A stretch of 64,000 nt of DNA from Prostheceraeus crozeri (lineage: Eukaryota; Platyhelminthes; Polycladida; Euryleptidae): NCBI GenBank assembly GCA_907163375.1, contig CAJQUW010008924.1:310001-374000 (forward strand), given 5' to 3'. Under the pieces are notes generated by a model. That model was not told the origin of the DNA, did no database searches, and saw only the letters and a program-made list of their open reading frames with translations. The translations under genes were made by a program, and so were the position numbers. This document shows, one piece after another, positions 40,430-51,626 of this stretch; position 1 is the first letter of the stretch; each line of letters begins with the position of its first letter.

Positions 40430-41747
40430 TACACTGGGCGAAATGCAATAGACTATCAATTCAGCTTTGTGCTTTTTTGATTCACTACCCCAGCAAACTA
40501 ACATAATTTCATCAAGAATTGTTGACTATTTTCCTTTAACAAATATTGTGGGCAATGAGATACCTATTCACCTTGATGCTACTGCTAATGCTGATGACCA
40601 TATCGACTGTCAATCCATTGACTTGGAATTTCGTGTACAAATTAAGAAAAATGATGGTACCAACATTGATTCTAAGGAGAAGTGTGGTTGATTAATCTCC
40701 TTATTGCCAGTCTCTTCTCAGATGTCACTTTATCACTAAATAATAAGCAGATTGAAGGAGGAGATTCATCATATCCACGTGGAGCTTATTTATATACATT
40801 GACTCAGTTTCAAAACTAGGTCAAACAAACGCACTTACAAGCTGCTGGTTGGTTTACAGATTAGTCTGGTAAGTTCGATGATTTTGCTAATAGTGGTTTG
40901 AAAAAGCGCGTGGAATTAACTGCTGATTCAGCTAAACTACATCTAAAAGGTCATGTCTATCTTGATTTTTTCCGTCAATCGAGATACCTCCTATCTCAAG
41001 TACAAATGCGATCAACATTTGTTCGTGCTACATCAAAGTTTGCTTTGATGTCATTCAAACCTGCTGCATCCTATGATTTTCACATAACTGAAGCTGTCCT
41101 CAATGTAAGCCGAGTAAAAATAAAATCCCACAGTTATCAATCAACATGCGGTAGGACTGAAGAGCTATGCTCTTATATACAATGCTCGTATATACCCAAT
41201 CAATCATAGTGTACTAACCACTTTAACGATTCCGGCGACTACCTCATCTTTTGATCACCCCAACCTCTTTCCAATTGCCCTACCGAAGGCGGTGTACATC
41301 GCATTTGTAGAAAATGAATCATTCTGTGTTAACTTTCGTAAGAATCCGTTTCATTTTCAACACTTAGGTATCACGAAACTGGGTCTATTCGCAGATGGCA
41401 ATTCAGTTGCTTGTAAGGCCTATCAACCGAATTTTATATAAAACCAATTTTGTTCGCGAATATTGCTCTAAATTCATGTCACTAGACATGTTCAACACTG
41501 ACTATTCAAATGGGATTACGATGGATATATATAAGAATGGCTACTTCTATCTATCATATAACCTAAAAGCAGATTGTGATATAACTGGGGCTAATGTGGA
41601 TGTTACAAAAGCTGATAACCTTCGATTGGAGCTCACATTTGCGGATCCTTTGAAAGTCCCCCTGTAACCGGTTTACTTTACGCAATCTATGACAGCAGCA
41701 TTGAAATTACCAGATTGAGAGACGTCTTGGCCAACTATCAGAGATGA
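40430..41747 (+). pseudogene. Major capsid protein (double jelly-roll), fragmented
   Basis: Segments in successive frames follow the Polinton MCP order: VDYFPLTNIVGNEIPIHLD; a following short stretch with LFSDVTLSLNNK; VELTADSAKLHLKGHVYLDF then FFRQSRYLLSQVQMRSTFVR; FHITEAVLNVSRVKI; FRKNPFHFQHLGITKLGLF; MDIYKNGYFYLSYNL; LRLELTFADPL; and a C-terminal strand ending at TGA 41745. At least five breaks are present. The stop overlaps the protease ATG by four bases (ATGA). Presence of an MCP indicates descent from virion-forming Polintons (adintovirus-like). Confidence 0.8.
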
Positions 41748-42196
41748 GCAACCTCAGTAATGCGGAAATCCTAAACATAATGAAGAAAGCTCATCCCTAT
41801 TCCAAGAAATTGTTTCTCAATGTATTCCCGAGACATGAACTACCTACATCAATTCAGTCATATCCCTGTTCGCTGATAATAAATGCAGACGCGGTCAATC
41901 TTCGTGGTAAACATTGGGTTGACGTGTACATAAATCGCAATAGAGTAGCTGAATATTTTGACTCTCTCAATCAGCCGCCATTACATGATATATGGATGAA
42001 TAGATTCTCATGGACTAGAAAGAAAGTGACATTATTACTATTCCAATGTAATAGATCCCTCATGTGTGGGGTTACGTACTATATTTTGTTAATGAACGAC
42101 TTTGAAAGGTGACTATAAAAGTGTTGTTCGATTATTCTCTAGAAATTGTGCTAAAAACGATGTAATTCTTAACTATTATATGAACTTAATCTTGTA
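41744..42196 (+). pseudogene. Adenain-type cysteine protease
   Basis: ATG at 41744 overlaps the capsid stop. NLRGKHWVDVYI supplies the catalytic His, VAEYFDSLNQPP the acidic residue, and FQCNRSLMCGVTYYILL the catalytic Cys with its preceding Gln/Cys block, all in the order of adenovirus-type processing proteases. The frame stops at 42110; the remaining ~28 codons continue in a shifted frame to TAA at 42194. Such proteases mature capsid proteins at Gly-Gly sites. One frameshift near the end is the only obvious lesion. Confidence 0.85.
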
Positions 42197-42211
42197 ATAA
42201 ATTCATTATAC

Positions 42212-42405
42212 ATGCAAAATTTGTTTTATTTTCCAAAGCGCTACGTTTTGAGGGAGAACGAAGTTTCACAATTAAAATGCATATTTACAAACTATTTACA
42301 ACAGTCCATCAACTTTTTGCAAAATAATTTTTCAAATCACTTATTATTATTTAATCAACTTACTTATCAACTTACTTATCACTTAGGCTACTTATCAAAT
42401 CACTT
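42212..42405. repeat. AT-rich ACTTATYA repeats between convergent genes
   Basis: CAACTTACTTATCAACTTACTTATCACTTA and related units fill the gap between the protease (plus) and the TBP-like gene (minus). The position, next to the TBP-like 3' end, matches that of the AT-rich repeats in the first Polinton. Confidence 0.6.
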
Positions 42406-42820
42406 ATTATTACTTACAACTTTCAAGTCTTTAATGCCAGTTATCACAACTTTCCCATTCTGGAACACGTGAACGTGATAGGGATGCCAATCTGTCATTT
42501 GTGCAACAGGAAATAACTCCACCTCATAAGTAAGATTGCACGTAGAAGAAACTTTACGAAAGTCATATCGATAGTTTAATCGCATAACACTGTCATGGTT
42601 TCTACCTTCCAATTAGGTTATCCATCTTGTAATAGAATTTCCAACACCGAGTGTAGGTAATTGAGATCACAATCATCGAAGTACCCAACACACTGTACTG
42701 TTCCATTAGGAAAGAAAATGACAGTTATGGATTTCTCCTTCAAGGTTCTCCATGTCAACATTGTGGGTCGCCCCAGATACAAACTCGCCGTCGGCTTTCG
42801 CCTCTTCTTTACTATTAGCC
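42400..42820 (-). pseudogene. TBP-like two-lobed protein of the second Polinton
   Basis: Lobe 1 reads RPTMLTWRTLKEKSITVIFF then PNGTVQCVG and a helix with LNYLHSVLEILLQ, parallel to RPQMLVIRM...CGKIQVLG in the first Polinton. A stop near 42608 and a shift follow. Lobe 2 is RLNYRYDFRK, LTYEVELFPVAQMTDWHPYH, VFQNGKVVITGIKD. The two hairpins with F-x-N-G-K-V-V-x-T-G and YE-x-ELFP are TBP hallmarks. Finding both lobes in two diverged Polintons supports a genuine family. This copy is broken between the lobes. Confidence 0.65.
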
Positions 42821-43258
42821 ATTGATTTCTGTTGGATGTGTCTCACTCGATTTGATGTAGACTGAGTTTTGAGTTTGTTTTTTTTAACTACCATGCGATT
42901 CACCACTTTCATCTGACTGATGTCGACCATCTCTGACAAATGAAGTTTTTCTTGGTAGAATCTCCTTTATAAAGGTACCCCATGTGACGTCACTAAAACG
43001 AAAAAATCGATGATCAACGTCTTTCCTCTTGGATGAACATGCGCAAAGTTTAACAGTTGAATCATATTTTATCCGTACCTTTTTATCGAGAGGAATCTTC
43101 ACCCGAGTATCATGTCGGTCAATTAGATTAGCAAAATCTTTAAATGAGGGCAAGGCGTAACTACTATTAGAAACACCACGATGATTTCTATTATTTGCTA
43201 CAGAATGTCGGAAAACTATTTTGCTTGAATCTGTTAGGTGAAATTTTTTGTCTGTCAT
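42706..43258 (-). pseudogene. ORF upstream of and overlapping the TBP-like gene
   Basis: ATG at 43258 opens a 124-codon frame with KKVRIKYDSTVKLCACSS and FFRFSDVTWGTFIKEI, comparable in layout to GIVFIRIQEII and CYIVIPKPSWEKYKREV in the 209-codon ORF of the first Polinton. A second frame (42939-42706) continues with a charged low-complexity segment and overlaps the TBP-like lobe 1, which is again in the +1 phase. The V-x-I-x-Y plus F-x-F-x3-W-x2-F-I-x-E-I pattern could be PC4-like; low confidence. Confidence 0.4.
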
Positions 43259-44659
43259 CTAACTTCCATGTTCTGATATAATGTGGCATATTCTGAAGTT
43301 ATTGTTGATGTAATTTTTATAATCTGATAATTGACTAAAGCTGGTTTATGTTTGCAAATCAATATATCGGAAGGATGCTGAATGCTGTTATGTATTCAAA
43401 TTCAATTTCTTCATATCGAAAAGATGTAGAAATGAACAGTCAAATATTTGCTACCTATGTGTTATTTTTATTTATTCTATAGTTCTATCCGCTATTCTAC
43501 ATCACCTGTTGCGGGAAGAAATTTTCGTCTTTTTGACGGAGGATAAAGTCCAAGGCTATAGTGTGCATACGGTGGACATAAGTTCTTATTTATCCAGCAG
43601 CGCTTGTCTTCCCAAAGTGAGAGCCCTCGCTTTCTAAACATTTTTGCTTCAACTGTGTGGTTTTTTTTAATTTATGACGGCTATTTGCTCATTTGTATCT
43701 TTCTCAGTATAGCAGACATTTCTATAATCACTATGTTCTATACGTCTAACCACTGCTCTCTGTATACCCTTTGCTGGCTTAATGCTATGATATGTTGAAT
43801 CTAGAAATTTCATTGAATAAATTTTTGGTTTCAAAAGAACCATCTCCTCAAGCAACTTTCCCGCGCACTCATCCTTGAAACAACCGAGTTTGCAATTGTA
43901 TATAAACAGTGATTCACATCATAATTTGAGAAATCAAATACAGGAATATATCCTCTAGACGAAAATATGGCGAGGTGTATAGACAAACAAAAAAGCTATT
44001 GGTATCACCTCGACAAAGACGTGTTCTATTTATCAGTGGACATCTAATTAAATCTTTATAATATAACTGGTACATTTCTAATTTACTATAGTCAAGAACT
44101 GCTTGACCAACATAAATTAATTTATTTAGAACTATTGAAGGTTTATACAATTCCAAACCATCTAAATCTTCATTGAATATCCTATGCTGGACATATAGGG
44201 GATGATTGGCCAATTTAGATAGTTGCAATTTGTGTGTTTACTAATTTTGAAGTTCCTCCGACGTCTCACATTCTCCATAGTCATACCAAACAGGGAATTG
44301 TTTTTTAATTTTTAAAATGCTTTTTCAAAATCAGATTTGATTGAGCTCTTTTCTGCTAATTCATATCAATATATTGTCTCAGCCACGATTTTTGTGTCAA
44401 CTGGATTCCAGCATGGACCATCTTTATCTTCATTTCCATAGAGAGGTAGAATTTTAGAATCGAGCAATGAACAACATAATTTTCTCGATCAAACTGATGC
44501 AGCAACAGCTTCTTTGTGCTTGTGAAACACATATTTGGTCTTAAAGTTTCAAAGAAATTTTTCATATATGTAGAAAACATCTTTCTCTCTACCAATTGCA
44601 TTCCGGAACTAATGGAAAATCAGCTTTGTCATCGTGAATGTCTGAAGGATATTCTAAAT

Positions 44660-45521
44660 CATAGAGTAGGGATAGGTTGGTAGAGTGTCGACACTACCAA
44701 AAAAAGTATCTGCATACAGTGAAAAAATTTATATAAAAAGATTCAGTTATTTGCGGAGATTACGTTCCCATGGTCCAAATAATTATTTGAGCACTTTTGA
44801 AAAATGTCAAAAAAGTCAAAATTTGCCAATTTATATACTACCGAGATGACTCTCCTAAATAAGTAGCATGCAACAAGTTGAATATTAAAAGGAATGAATA
44901 TTTGCTAATAAGGATCCTAACCAAGCGGAAATCAAGCTGAATATCAAGGGATTTTCATGATCCGTAATATAATGGAAGTCTTAATGAAAAAATTGCGGCA
45001 TTATTCGTACCTTCTTGGCTGAAATTTCAAGTTTTCAATTCAATTTTAACCGGCATGATTTTGTGATTCACCAAATTCATGTTTCATTTCTTGAATCTGA
45101 ATAGTGATGTGGACCAATTAATATCTTTCAAAGTTGATTAAAATCATTGTAATTGATTACGCGATTTTGCTCCACCAGCAGGTTGCCTGTGATATAATCA
45201 CAATTAAGAAGATTCTCTTGAGGTTCAGCACGAAAGCAATAACAGGTCATTGAGATGCTAATTTAACGAACATTACCTCTCCAAGGCAGTCGTGACACGG
45301 AGGATCTGTAACATAACATCATTTCCTTCTGCTTTATGCTATCATGATCAGTGCATTCCGTTGTAATTTCTTAAAAACTGCATAAATGTATATATATCTC
45401 ACATTTGGAAACAATTCCGACTGTATCTCCTTTGAGTTCATTTAATAAAATCTGAAGTGTATACACATTGGTGATATAATAAATGCGGAGTTGCCACTCT
45501 ACCTAATATACCTACTCTATG
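44660..45521. mobile_element. Non-autonomous hAT element, copy 1 (862 bp)
   Basis: Perfect 8-bp duplication TTCTAAAT (44652-44659, 45522-45529). Ends CATAGAGTAGG...GGTAGAGTG are inverted (about 26 bp imperfect). No coding capacity. It is about 95% or more similar to the copy at 46816, same orientation. It splits PolB between the LDLE and DFPLVPE segments. Confidence 0.88.
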
Positions 45522-46815
45522 TTCTAAATCTAAATCAAAGACATAGCCTATATCAGCCTCATTATCAATATTTTGAATGTTTTCCTCATTTGAGCAATAC
45601 ACTACTTGACCTTCATCAATCCATTTGAAGTTTGAATGTGGAAGATTCTTACTTAGCGACCAGCCGTAAAGTTGGTTGGCGTCTAAATGTGCTAAATGAC
45701 GGCTCTCTTGTGAATTGTTTTGCAACTCTGAAACACGAGCACGCGCTCTATGAATATTCTTTATAAACGTCATACCTCCTCGGATCCCCCTCTCAAACAG
45801 ATTACACATGTACTCATCTTGGATGTAGTGTGGGGGATCATTCGAAGCAAAATTCAATGCTGATGTGAAGCTAAGGTGAGGAAGGCTAACAAAATGAACT
45901 GGATCAACTTGATCTTCATCTTGACTTAATTTCCAAAATGTCTCAAAAATGTCGGCCAACAGCACGACATCTAACTTGAGGTATGCAAGCATGTAGTCTC
46001 CAAATGTTTTGCAATTAAACGCATTCCATGTTTTTTTCGCATGCTCATAATCTATATCGTTACAATACTCAAGAATAAGATCGTTGTAAAATTCCCTTTG
46101 AGGAGGAAGACAGAGCTCCGTTAAAGTTGTCAAACTACTAAAATATGAGTATGGAAACACTCCTTTTTCGTAAAGAATATCATCAGTTAATTTTGGAAAT
46201 TCATTTCGCAGCGCTTCTACATGTTGTTTGTAGACTTTCCAACTTTTGGCTAATTCAGCAAGTGATGTACTCAGAAATTGATATGAGTCAAAAAATTTTA
46301 ATTTAAAATATACAGGCTTTCCATTATATTCGCGTACTGGAATTTTTGATGATAGAGTAATATATTTCTCAGCTGCAGCTGCAATAACATCTGACCTCCA
46401 AGATTTCTTTTTAGCAATTGCTTTATAACAAACAATGTGGCTGTCATAGTTCTTAAAATTGTGAAAGAAAACAGGAAGCTTTCGTCGATCGTCTTTATCG
46501 CAAATTGCATTTTGAACATAATACTTGTCTGCACTTTCCGATTATGTGATCATGATCAAAAACCTTTGCTATATCTTCACTAAATTTTATCTTACATTTA
46601 TTACAATTTTCGGCATTTTTATGAGCAGTTTCTTCCACTGTTGTCAATAGCGTAGGCATTCTGGTCATGGCATTTTGATCATCACATAAATTTTGGACAA
46701 CATCTTCTAAATGATTTAGGAAATTAGAGATGCAATTTTCCCCTTCAAACAGATAATAGGTGTTATTATAGGTCGACTGAAGTGCCTCATGCCGGATGTG
46801 ATACACACCTATAGC

Positions 46816-47622
46816 CATAGAGTAAGTATTTAGGTAGAGTGTCGACTCAAAAAAGTATCTGTATGCAGTAAAAAAATTTATATCAAAAGATTCAGTTTTT
46901 TGCGGAGATTACGTTCCCGTGGTCCAAAAAATTATTTGAGCACTTTTGAAAAATGTCAAAAAAGTCAAAATTTGCCAATTTATATACTACCGAGATGACT
47001 CTCCTAAATAAGTAGCATGCAACAAGTTGAATATTAAAAGGAATGAATATTTGCTAATAAGGATCCTAACCAAGCGGAAATCAAGCTGAATATCAAGGGA
47101 TTTGAAAAAATTGCGGCATTATTCGTACCTTCTTGGCTGAAATTTCAAGTTTTCAATTCAATTTTAACCGGCATGATTTTGTGATTCACCAAATTCATGT
47201 TTCATTTCTTGAATCTGAATAGTGATGTGGACCAATTAATATCTTTCAAAGTTGATTAAAATCATTGTAATTGATTACGCGATTTTGCTCCACCAGCAGG
47301 TTGCCTGTGATATAATCACAATTAAGAAGATTCTCTTGAGGTTCAGCACGAAAGCAATAACAGGTCATTGAGATGCTAATTTAACGAACATTACCTCTCC
47401 AAGGCAGTCGTGACACGGAGGATCTGTAACATAACATCATTTCCTTCTGCTTTATGCTATCATGATCAGTGCATTCCGTTGTAATTTCTTAAAAACTGCA
47501 TAAATGTATATACCGACTGTATCTCCTTTGAGTTCATTTAATAAAATCTGAAGTGTATACACATTGGTGATATAATAAATGCTGGGTTACCACTCTACCT
47601 AATATAGCCTACTTACTCTATG
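46816..47622. mobile_element. Non-autonomous hAT element, copy 2 (807 bp)
   Basis: Flanked by CCTATAGC (46808-46815) and CCTACAGC (47623-47630), an 8-bp duplication with one mismatch. Ends CATAGAGTAAGTA...GGTAGAGTG. Compared with copy 1 it has deletions around 47104 and 47514. It lies in the PolB exonuclease N-terminal region. Confidence 0.87.
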
Positions 47623-48987
47623 CCTACAGCTGCAGGTTTATGAATTTTATTTTCCATTAAACACTCGATATCGGCGTATATGACTAAGGGTGGACTGAGT
47701 TGGTACTCAGTACTACTATCTGAACTTCTAGATTTTTAGGCATTTTTTCTATTTGCGCCTTACCACGACTGCCAAATTGAAAATGTCGCTCCAAAACGCT
47801 TCTCTCTGAGAAGGATTGAGTGCATCTTCCACAAAAAATCTTGCGACTTGTGCAAAATTTGCTATATAATCTAGATAATTTTCGTATACCGCAATAATGG
47901 GCAAAACCGTTATGTAGCACACGCAAAATTTTAACGTTTCTTTTGCTAGTGAAATTGCTATTGTATGTTACTCCCTTGAGACCGTTTTTATACAAGTGGA
48001 TATTCACTTTCATGTCATTGTTTTTCTCAAACTTAGGAATATCTTTTATTGATACTGGAGTGAAAATGTCATCCATAACCGATTCAGATGTCCACTTTCT
48101 ATATGAGTTTGAATGATTGACAAGATAGAATACACGAAGAAGTCATTTGAATTTGAATTTACATTTATTGCACCTTTAGAACTTCTAACTTTTTGCATTT
48201 TTAGGTTAAGTATTCATTTGACAACCAGACAGTAGAGGAGTTGTAATTAAATTAAATTCTACATTTGCTACTTTATCAATAACCCAATTGCTCCCTTTAT
48301 TTGCAACAGTTGAAACATGATTTGATAATCTATCAAAATTATCCTGAAGCCATGTGTCTACGTCATATGTATAATTTGATGATGATGAGGTGAAGTGCGC
48401 GAGAAAAGTTTCATCCTCTTGAGGATTAGAACGGACATAGCGAATTTGAGCAATTAATCGTCCACGTAGTTGAAGGCTAGTTCACAAGTCATTGACTAAA
48501 TTTTCTAGTGAGGTTTGCATATGGAATAGAAAAAATGTTAATTTATTGTTTGAATGTTTGGCGTGATGTCATACACGCGAGCACGTCCGCTAAAAGCGCT
48601 TTCACTAAGGGTGAGTGTTCCATAATTATTGTGACTGCTCATTGCAATGCTCATATAATGTATATCGTTGCGTTGACGGAATCTACTTATACTATTATAA
48701 TTCTTACCACAGTGAGAGCAGCAATGCCTAAAAGCTTCATCATTATATAAAGCGCTATCTGAAATGTCCCTAACATGACTACTACAAGTTGGTAAATAAG
48801 TATTATTTGTTCCTATTCCTTCTTGACTGCGACATATGAGATTGTGTCTTTTTAAATTATCTTTCCTACTGGCTTCATATGGACACTTACTACACTTATG
48901 CTTTTTTCCTAGTTTGCAAAATTTTTCATGACGCGTTAAATTACCAACAATTGTAAACGGCTTTCCACACTTAGAGCAGACAAACAT

Positions 48988-49347
48988 GATGATCGTTGAG
49001 GATTAACAATTTACGTCTACTTATATACTATCTACATGTCATATTATGTATCCAATGATGTCAACCAATGAAATTTGTTCTCAACCTTAGACTTATATTT
49101 CCACTGAAATACATAAATGAAAAGACATACAAAGTGTACAAGTAATAATTTTTTCCAAAGTTAAAAAGAAAATCAGAAGGTAAAAAAAGAAGTCAAAGAG
49201 ATTGACATCTCATAATGTCACTATGCGTCACCTTGACGTGAGCACAATGTCCATGACACCTTGAGAAGTCATCGATATGTGTCATGCGCACTTTGTTGAT
49301 AACTGCCGCTTTCGATAGCTCAACGTGCATTTTTGTATCACGCTTCA
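48988..49347. other. Region upstream of PolB, possible promoter
   Basis: No gene. TACTTATATACTATC at about 49018-49032 is a TATA-like sequence about 35 bp before the PolB ATG on the minus strand. The Polinton terminus should lie here or further right but was not identified. Confidence 0.35.
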
Positions 49348-50035
49348 CTATCGATCGCGACAGTTGCAGGTTAGCCCACGAAATGCTGCGGAACGACTCA
49401 AGCAGCGACCTGTAGTCAGCGCGATGAGCCGTCTCGCGTTCTTCCTGTTGGCGAACTTACGTTCAAAGTGACGCACTTTGTCCGCCGATGTCGGCACAGT
49501 TACGGGCACCTCGACCACACTGTCTGACTCGACCGTCTCATCAAGATCTACGTTAAATATGGGATCATAAGTTGGGAGAGAGTTGGAGAGGATCACTGTT
49601 GGAGTTGGGCTGTTGGGCATCGGCGTAGGAGCAGGTGGAGACGAATGGACCCAATAGTCATCCAATGTTGGCTGAGGTGGAGTTGGGACGCGGTGCAGAA
49701 TCGGAGAGGGTGGGAAGCTGACCTCAATGCTGGGTGAGGCGCGGATTTGGGAGAAAGGGATATCCTTTTCGGGAACAAGTGTCAGCTGGTGCTGAAAAAG
49801 GAACAGAGATATGAATTGATTAAAAGGACATAATATCACGAGTTCGATGTGATAACATTATAGTTAGGATAATTAGCCTTTTCCTACGATTCATACTTAC
49901 ATTTTCTTCATCTATAGAAGACTCTCGGATGGAGTACAGGCGCTCCACATTCTCCTCCACTGAGGTCGTGGTGGCTGGAGTCATGGCAAGAAGGTTGGAT
50001 CGCCCACTTTTGTTCAGAGAGAGCGATCGGCAGCT
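49348..50035 (-). CDS. Two-exon proline-rich host-like gene segment
   Basis: Exon 49901-50035 begins after TTTTCCCTTGTAG and ends at GAAAAT/GTAAGTATG. Exon 49348-49791 begins after TCTGTTCCTTTTTCAG. The junction keeps phase 0, giving 45 then 147 residues and a stop. The protein has Ser/Pro-rich stretches (PTPPQPTLDDYW, SPPAPTPMPNSP), an acidic part (VDLDETVESDSVVEV) and a basic end (RHFERKFANRKNARRL). I do not recognise it. Consensus splice sites on both sides make this a real transcribed gene; upstream exons probably exist further right. It could be a host gene or a domesticated transposon product. Confidence 0.65.
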
Positions 50036-51626
50036 CTACAAGGGAAAATATATTTTAAATTCCTCTCGAATTTGAATGTATTTATGTGACCTGTATACTA
50101 CACTGCCCAACACACAGTGTGGCAGACAGGCAGGAGTTCTCGTGTAAGTTATCAATTTTTTCTCACTCTACTTATATTTACACAGGCCTTTTTTTCCATT
50201 ACTTACCATTGGAATATTATCAACATTTACATTTGTGTATTATTCTTATTTTTCACATTGGTCTTACTTACTGAATAGTTCGATTTGTGATTCAATTCAT
50301 TGTCAATTGTGTCTCGCTTAAGGTTAGCTCTTGCTGATTTGACTAAGTCAGTAATCTAATCAGTGGCGTCTTCTCCGTACCTGTGAGGCCTTCGGCGCAT
50401 CCTCAAAAAAGAATTTTCGAACAATTATAAAAATGAAAAGTGTCATCATCAATTTAAATTCGATAGCTTCTCATGACAGCTGTGCACAGCTTTCCGTCTC
50501 AAAGTCAGACGCTCGACCTCATTTAACAGTTTTGCAGCACGTGCTCGAATCACAGCTGTTTTCTTCGAACAATTAGACACACAAGCTGGTCGTGTGTTCA
50601 GACGGAGCATTGATGTTCAGACAGAGCGAAAGAGAGTTGTGTGTGTGTGAGGCAGTAAGCGCACGCGCCCGCGCCAATATTGGCTTTTCCGATAGACATA
50701 ATGCGTTGCCTTCTCCAATTTTGCAATGAAATTCTGCGCGATTCTTGATCGAGGCGCGGTATCTAGATATAGCAAGGGAAGCGCAACCCAATTGTGCCTG
50801 GATGCCCTTTATGTCAGAGAAGCCACTACTTCAATAGTAGCAGATGGCTGATGTTCCGACAAAACCGCGATCAGATGATGAGCGTTCTCCAATGAATGCA
50901 GACTAATACATCTGACTCGAACACCCAGATTCGGTAGAATTCCATAATTTGTTTTTGCGTGATTGATGTAACACTATGTTTAGTACTGCAGATGAGATCA
51001 TAACCACGCATTTCGTCTGAAGGGAATATACTGAAAAGATGACGGTCGTCAAGCAAGGTAGGCCAACACCTGATATAAAAATTGAAAGTACTCACAGAGA
51101 AAGAAATAAGAAATTTCAAACATGTGACCGGCTGACCGGCCATGAGAAACGCAAGGAACTGTTGCTCTTGCCTCCTTTTTTCTCGAGAAAATGTGGTCTG
51201 GACAGAGAGGGGATATAGTAATGAGTTCCTTGAGTAAGGCGGTTAAGAGACATGAGCAATCACTTCTCATGTGCACATTGACTTGGCCTTTAAAAGTGTT
51301 CGGGAAATTGTTATTGAAAATTCAACTTTTTTGAAAATTAATGTTGTAACATAAAAAATGTCTGGTATAGAAATAGTATTCCGATGCCGAGTGAAGGCCT
51401 ATGTTCTGGTCGCAAGCGACGCCACTGAATCTAATCATATTATTTTATATGTTTAAATAATTTTCTATTACTTGTTCTCTGTGACGGCGGCGTAGGCTTC
51501 GCAACCCAGCTGCTACATGCGGGCTTCCTGGCAACGACTTGTGGATAGAAATAAAACATAGTTAAAGTGTGAAAGCGGAAAATACCTATGATTATATGAA
51601 TTGCTGATTTGTTATTTCAAGCTTAC
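50036..51626. other. Intron or intergenic DNA with a CpG-rich patch
   Basis: No coding sequence is recognised. Around 50620-50690 is a GT repeat followed by GCACGCGCCCGCGCC and CCAATATTGG. It could be a promoter or simply intronic DNA of the minus-strand gene. Confidence 0.4.
50674..50683. promoter_or_regulatory. CArG-box sequence CCAATATTGG
   Basis: A perfect CC(A/T)6GG match, the SRF/MADS consensus, directly next to a GC-rich Sp1-like stretch. A single site can occur by chance. Confidence 0.3.

Larger units (their letters stand above)
33333..48987. mobile_element. Second Polinton/Maverick, near-complete but decayed
   Basis: Gene content is that of a full Polinton: FtsK/A32-type ATPase, retroviral-type integrase with chromodomain, minor and major capsid, adenain-type protease on the plus strand, then TBP-like and PolB on the minus strand. 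Almost every gene has frameshifts or stops, and two LINE tails and two hAT elements are inserted. The stated bounds are those of recognised genes; I could not find the terminal repeats. It differs from the 9-31 kb element in sequence but shares its PolB C-terminus, TBP-like gene and the 242-residue family. Confidence 0.85.
43497..48987 (-). pseudogene. Full-length Polinton DNA polymerase B, interrupted
   Basis: Starting at ATG 48987 are C2H2-type zinc fingers (CSKCGKPF, CSKCPYEAS), then GRARVY, LRGRLIAQI and GSNWVI blocks to about 48240, DIPKFEKNNDM with HYCGIRKLSRLYSK and another zinc knuckle (47684-48076), and the exonuclease region with CNKCKIKF...VFDHDH and HNFKNYDSHI. The polymerase part has YLKLDVVLLADIFE, LDANQLYGWSL, motif C and a C-terminal WEDKR...GDV ending at TAG 43497. 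Without two hAT insertions it is about 1270 codons, normal for Polinton PolB. Motif C is RGDTNSFF instead of DTDS, so catalysis should be lost; several frameshifts also occur. Confidence 0.88.
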
